Assembly: GCA_020057985.1 (NCBI GenBank)
Contig: JAGVEU010000384.1
Location: 1 to 6,790, forward strand
DNA length: 6,790 bases
Direction of reading: 5' to 3'
Source of the DNA: Calditrichota bacterium
Lineage (GTDB): Bacteria > Electryoneota > RPQS01
Shown here: piece by piece, positions 6,361 to 6,790 of the stretch
How positions within the stretch are numbered: the stretch's first letter is position 1
Layout of the letters: each line of letters starts with the position of its first letter
Position numbers and translations under genes: made by a program
Notes under the pieces: generated by a model
Seen by the model: only the letters and a program-made list of their open reading frames with translations
The model's database searches: none
Told to the model about the DNA's origin: nothing

Positions 6361-6790
6361 ATGTTCGTAGACCGCGCAAAAATTCGAGTGAAAGCCGGCA
6401 ACGGGGGAAATGGAATCGTTTCCTTCCGCCGCGAAGCCTTTGCTCCCAAGGGTGGGCCGGACGGTGGCAATGGCGGTAAGGGCGGCTCGGTTTTTTTTGT
6501 CGCAGACTCTCAGCTTCACACGCTACTCGATTTTCACTATCGCCCGATCTACAATGCCACATCCGGTCAACACGGTTCGGGCGGTCGAAAAACCGGAAAA
6601 GATGGCGAGGACTTGAGTGTGCGAGTTCCGCTAGGCACTCGCGTTTTCGAAGGCGAAAACCTGCTCGTTGATTTGGCGCAATCCGGCCAGAGCTTCTGTG
6701 TGGCTCAAGCCGGTCGCGGCGGTCGCGGAAATTCGGAATTCGCCACACCCCGCAACCAGACTCCGCGCAAAGCCACTGACGGCAAGCTTG
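6361..6790 (+). CDS. obgE: GTPase ObgE/CgtA, N-terminal part (3'-truncated by the window end)
   Basis: Obg family GTPase, associated with the large ribosomal subunit and involved in ribosome maturation and the stringent response. The frame from ATG 6361 runs open to the window end: 143 complete codons plus one base. It begins MFVDRAKIRVKAGNGGNG and continues with the hallmark Gly-rich Obg fold: SFRREAFAPKGGPDGGNGGKGGS, then TLLDFHYRP, GRKTGKDGEDLSVRVPLGT and AQAGRGGRGN-EFATPRNQ. The G domain (G1-G5) lies beyond the window. The start is firm because Obg proteins begin almost exactly here, although the ribosome binding site (AGAGA at 6352-6356) is weak. A run of eight T (6491-6498) encodes Val-Phe-Phe at residues 44-46 and keeps the frame. 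The gene follows a repeat-bearing gap and is not functionally tied to the upstream genes. Confidence 0.97.
   Translation, partial: MFVDRAKIRVKAGNGGNGIVSFRREAFAPKGGPDGGNGGKGGSVFFVADSQLHTLLDFHYRPIYNATSGQHGSGGRKTGKDGEDLSVRVPLGTRVFEGENLLVDLAQSGQSFCVAQAGRGGRGNSEFATPRNQTPRKATDGKL

Noticed and set aside
6029..6370. 113-codon + strand open frame before obgE
   Set aside because: It is made largely of the two palindromic repeats and the terminator hairpin, overlaps the obgE start, and resembles no known protein.

Overview
The window looks like chromosomal DNA of moderate GC content from an uncultured or poorly characterised bacterium of the Fibrobacterota-Chlorobi-Bacteroidota (FCB) superphylum or a related candidate phylum. 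The main evidence is the C-terminus of the exported protein at 4011-5993. It carries the 'YPNPFNP' signature and ends in a type IX secretion (T9SS) type A sorting domain, which is typical of that group. Type IV pilus assembly genes beside such a cargo protein fit several FCB-affiliated candidate phyla. The exact phylum cannot be read from this sequence.

Layout, all genes on the + strand: (1) 1-1556, the 3' part of a PilB/GspE-type assembly ATPase that is already open at the window edge; (2) 1716-2969, a complete PilC/GspF-type inner-membrane platform protein; (3) 3078-3878, a complete PilD/GspO-type prepilin peptidase; (4) 4011-5993, a 660-residue secreted protein with a signal peptide, two Asp-box (BNR-like) motifs and a T9SS tail; (5) 6361-6790, the 5' part of obgE, cut by the window end.

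The first three genes form a pilB-pilC-pilD assembly cassette. PilD would cleave and N-methylate prepilins, PilC would be the membrane platform, and PilB would power pilus (or pseudopilus) extension. The spacers (159 and 107-108 nt) are wide for an operon, and each contains a hairpin. The secreted protein has its own good ribosome binding site and a plausible promoter, so it is probably a separate transcription unit. Two hairpins follow it, one of which is a good terminator candidate. obgE (ribosome-associated GTPase) is an unrelated housekeeping gene.

The most distinctive non-coding structure is in the 367-nt gap before obgE. It is a 53-nt element present twice in the same orientation, 156 nt apart, with only two mismatches. 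Each copy holds a perfect 9-bp hairpin, and neither mismatch falls in the stem. It looks like a REP-like interspersed palindromic repeat. I found no clear sign of a defence system, CRISPR array, transposase, tRNA or rRNA. Apart from this repeat family and the uncharacterised secreted protein, the window is fairly ordinary.
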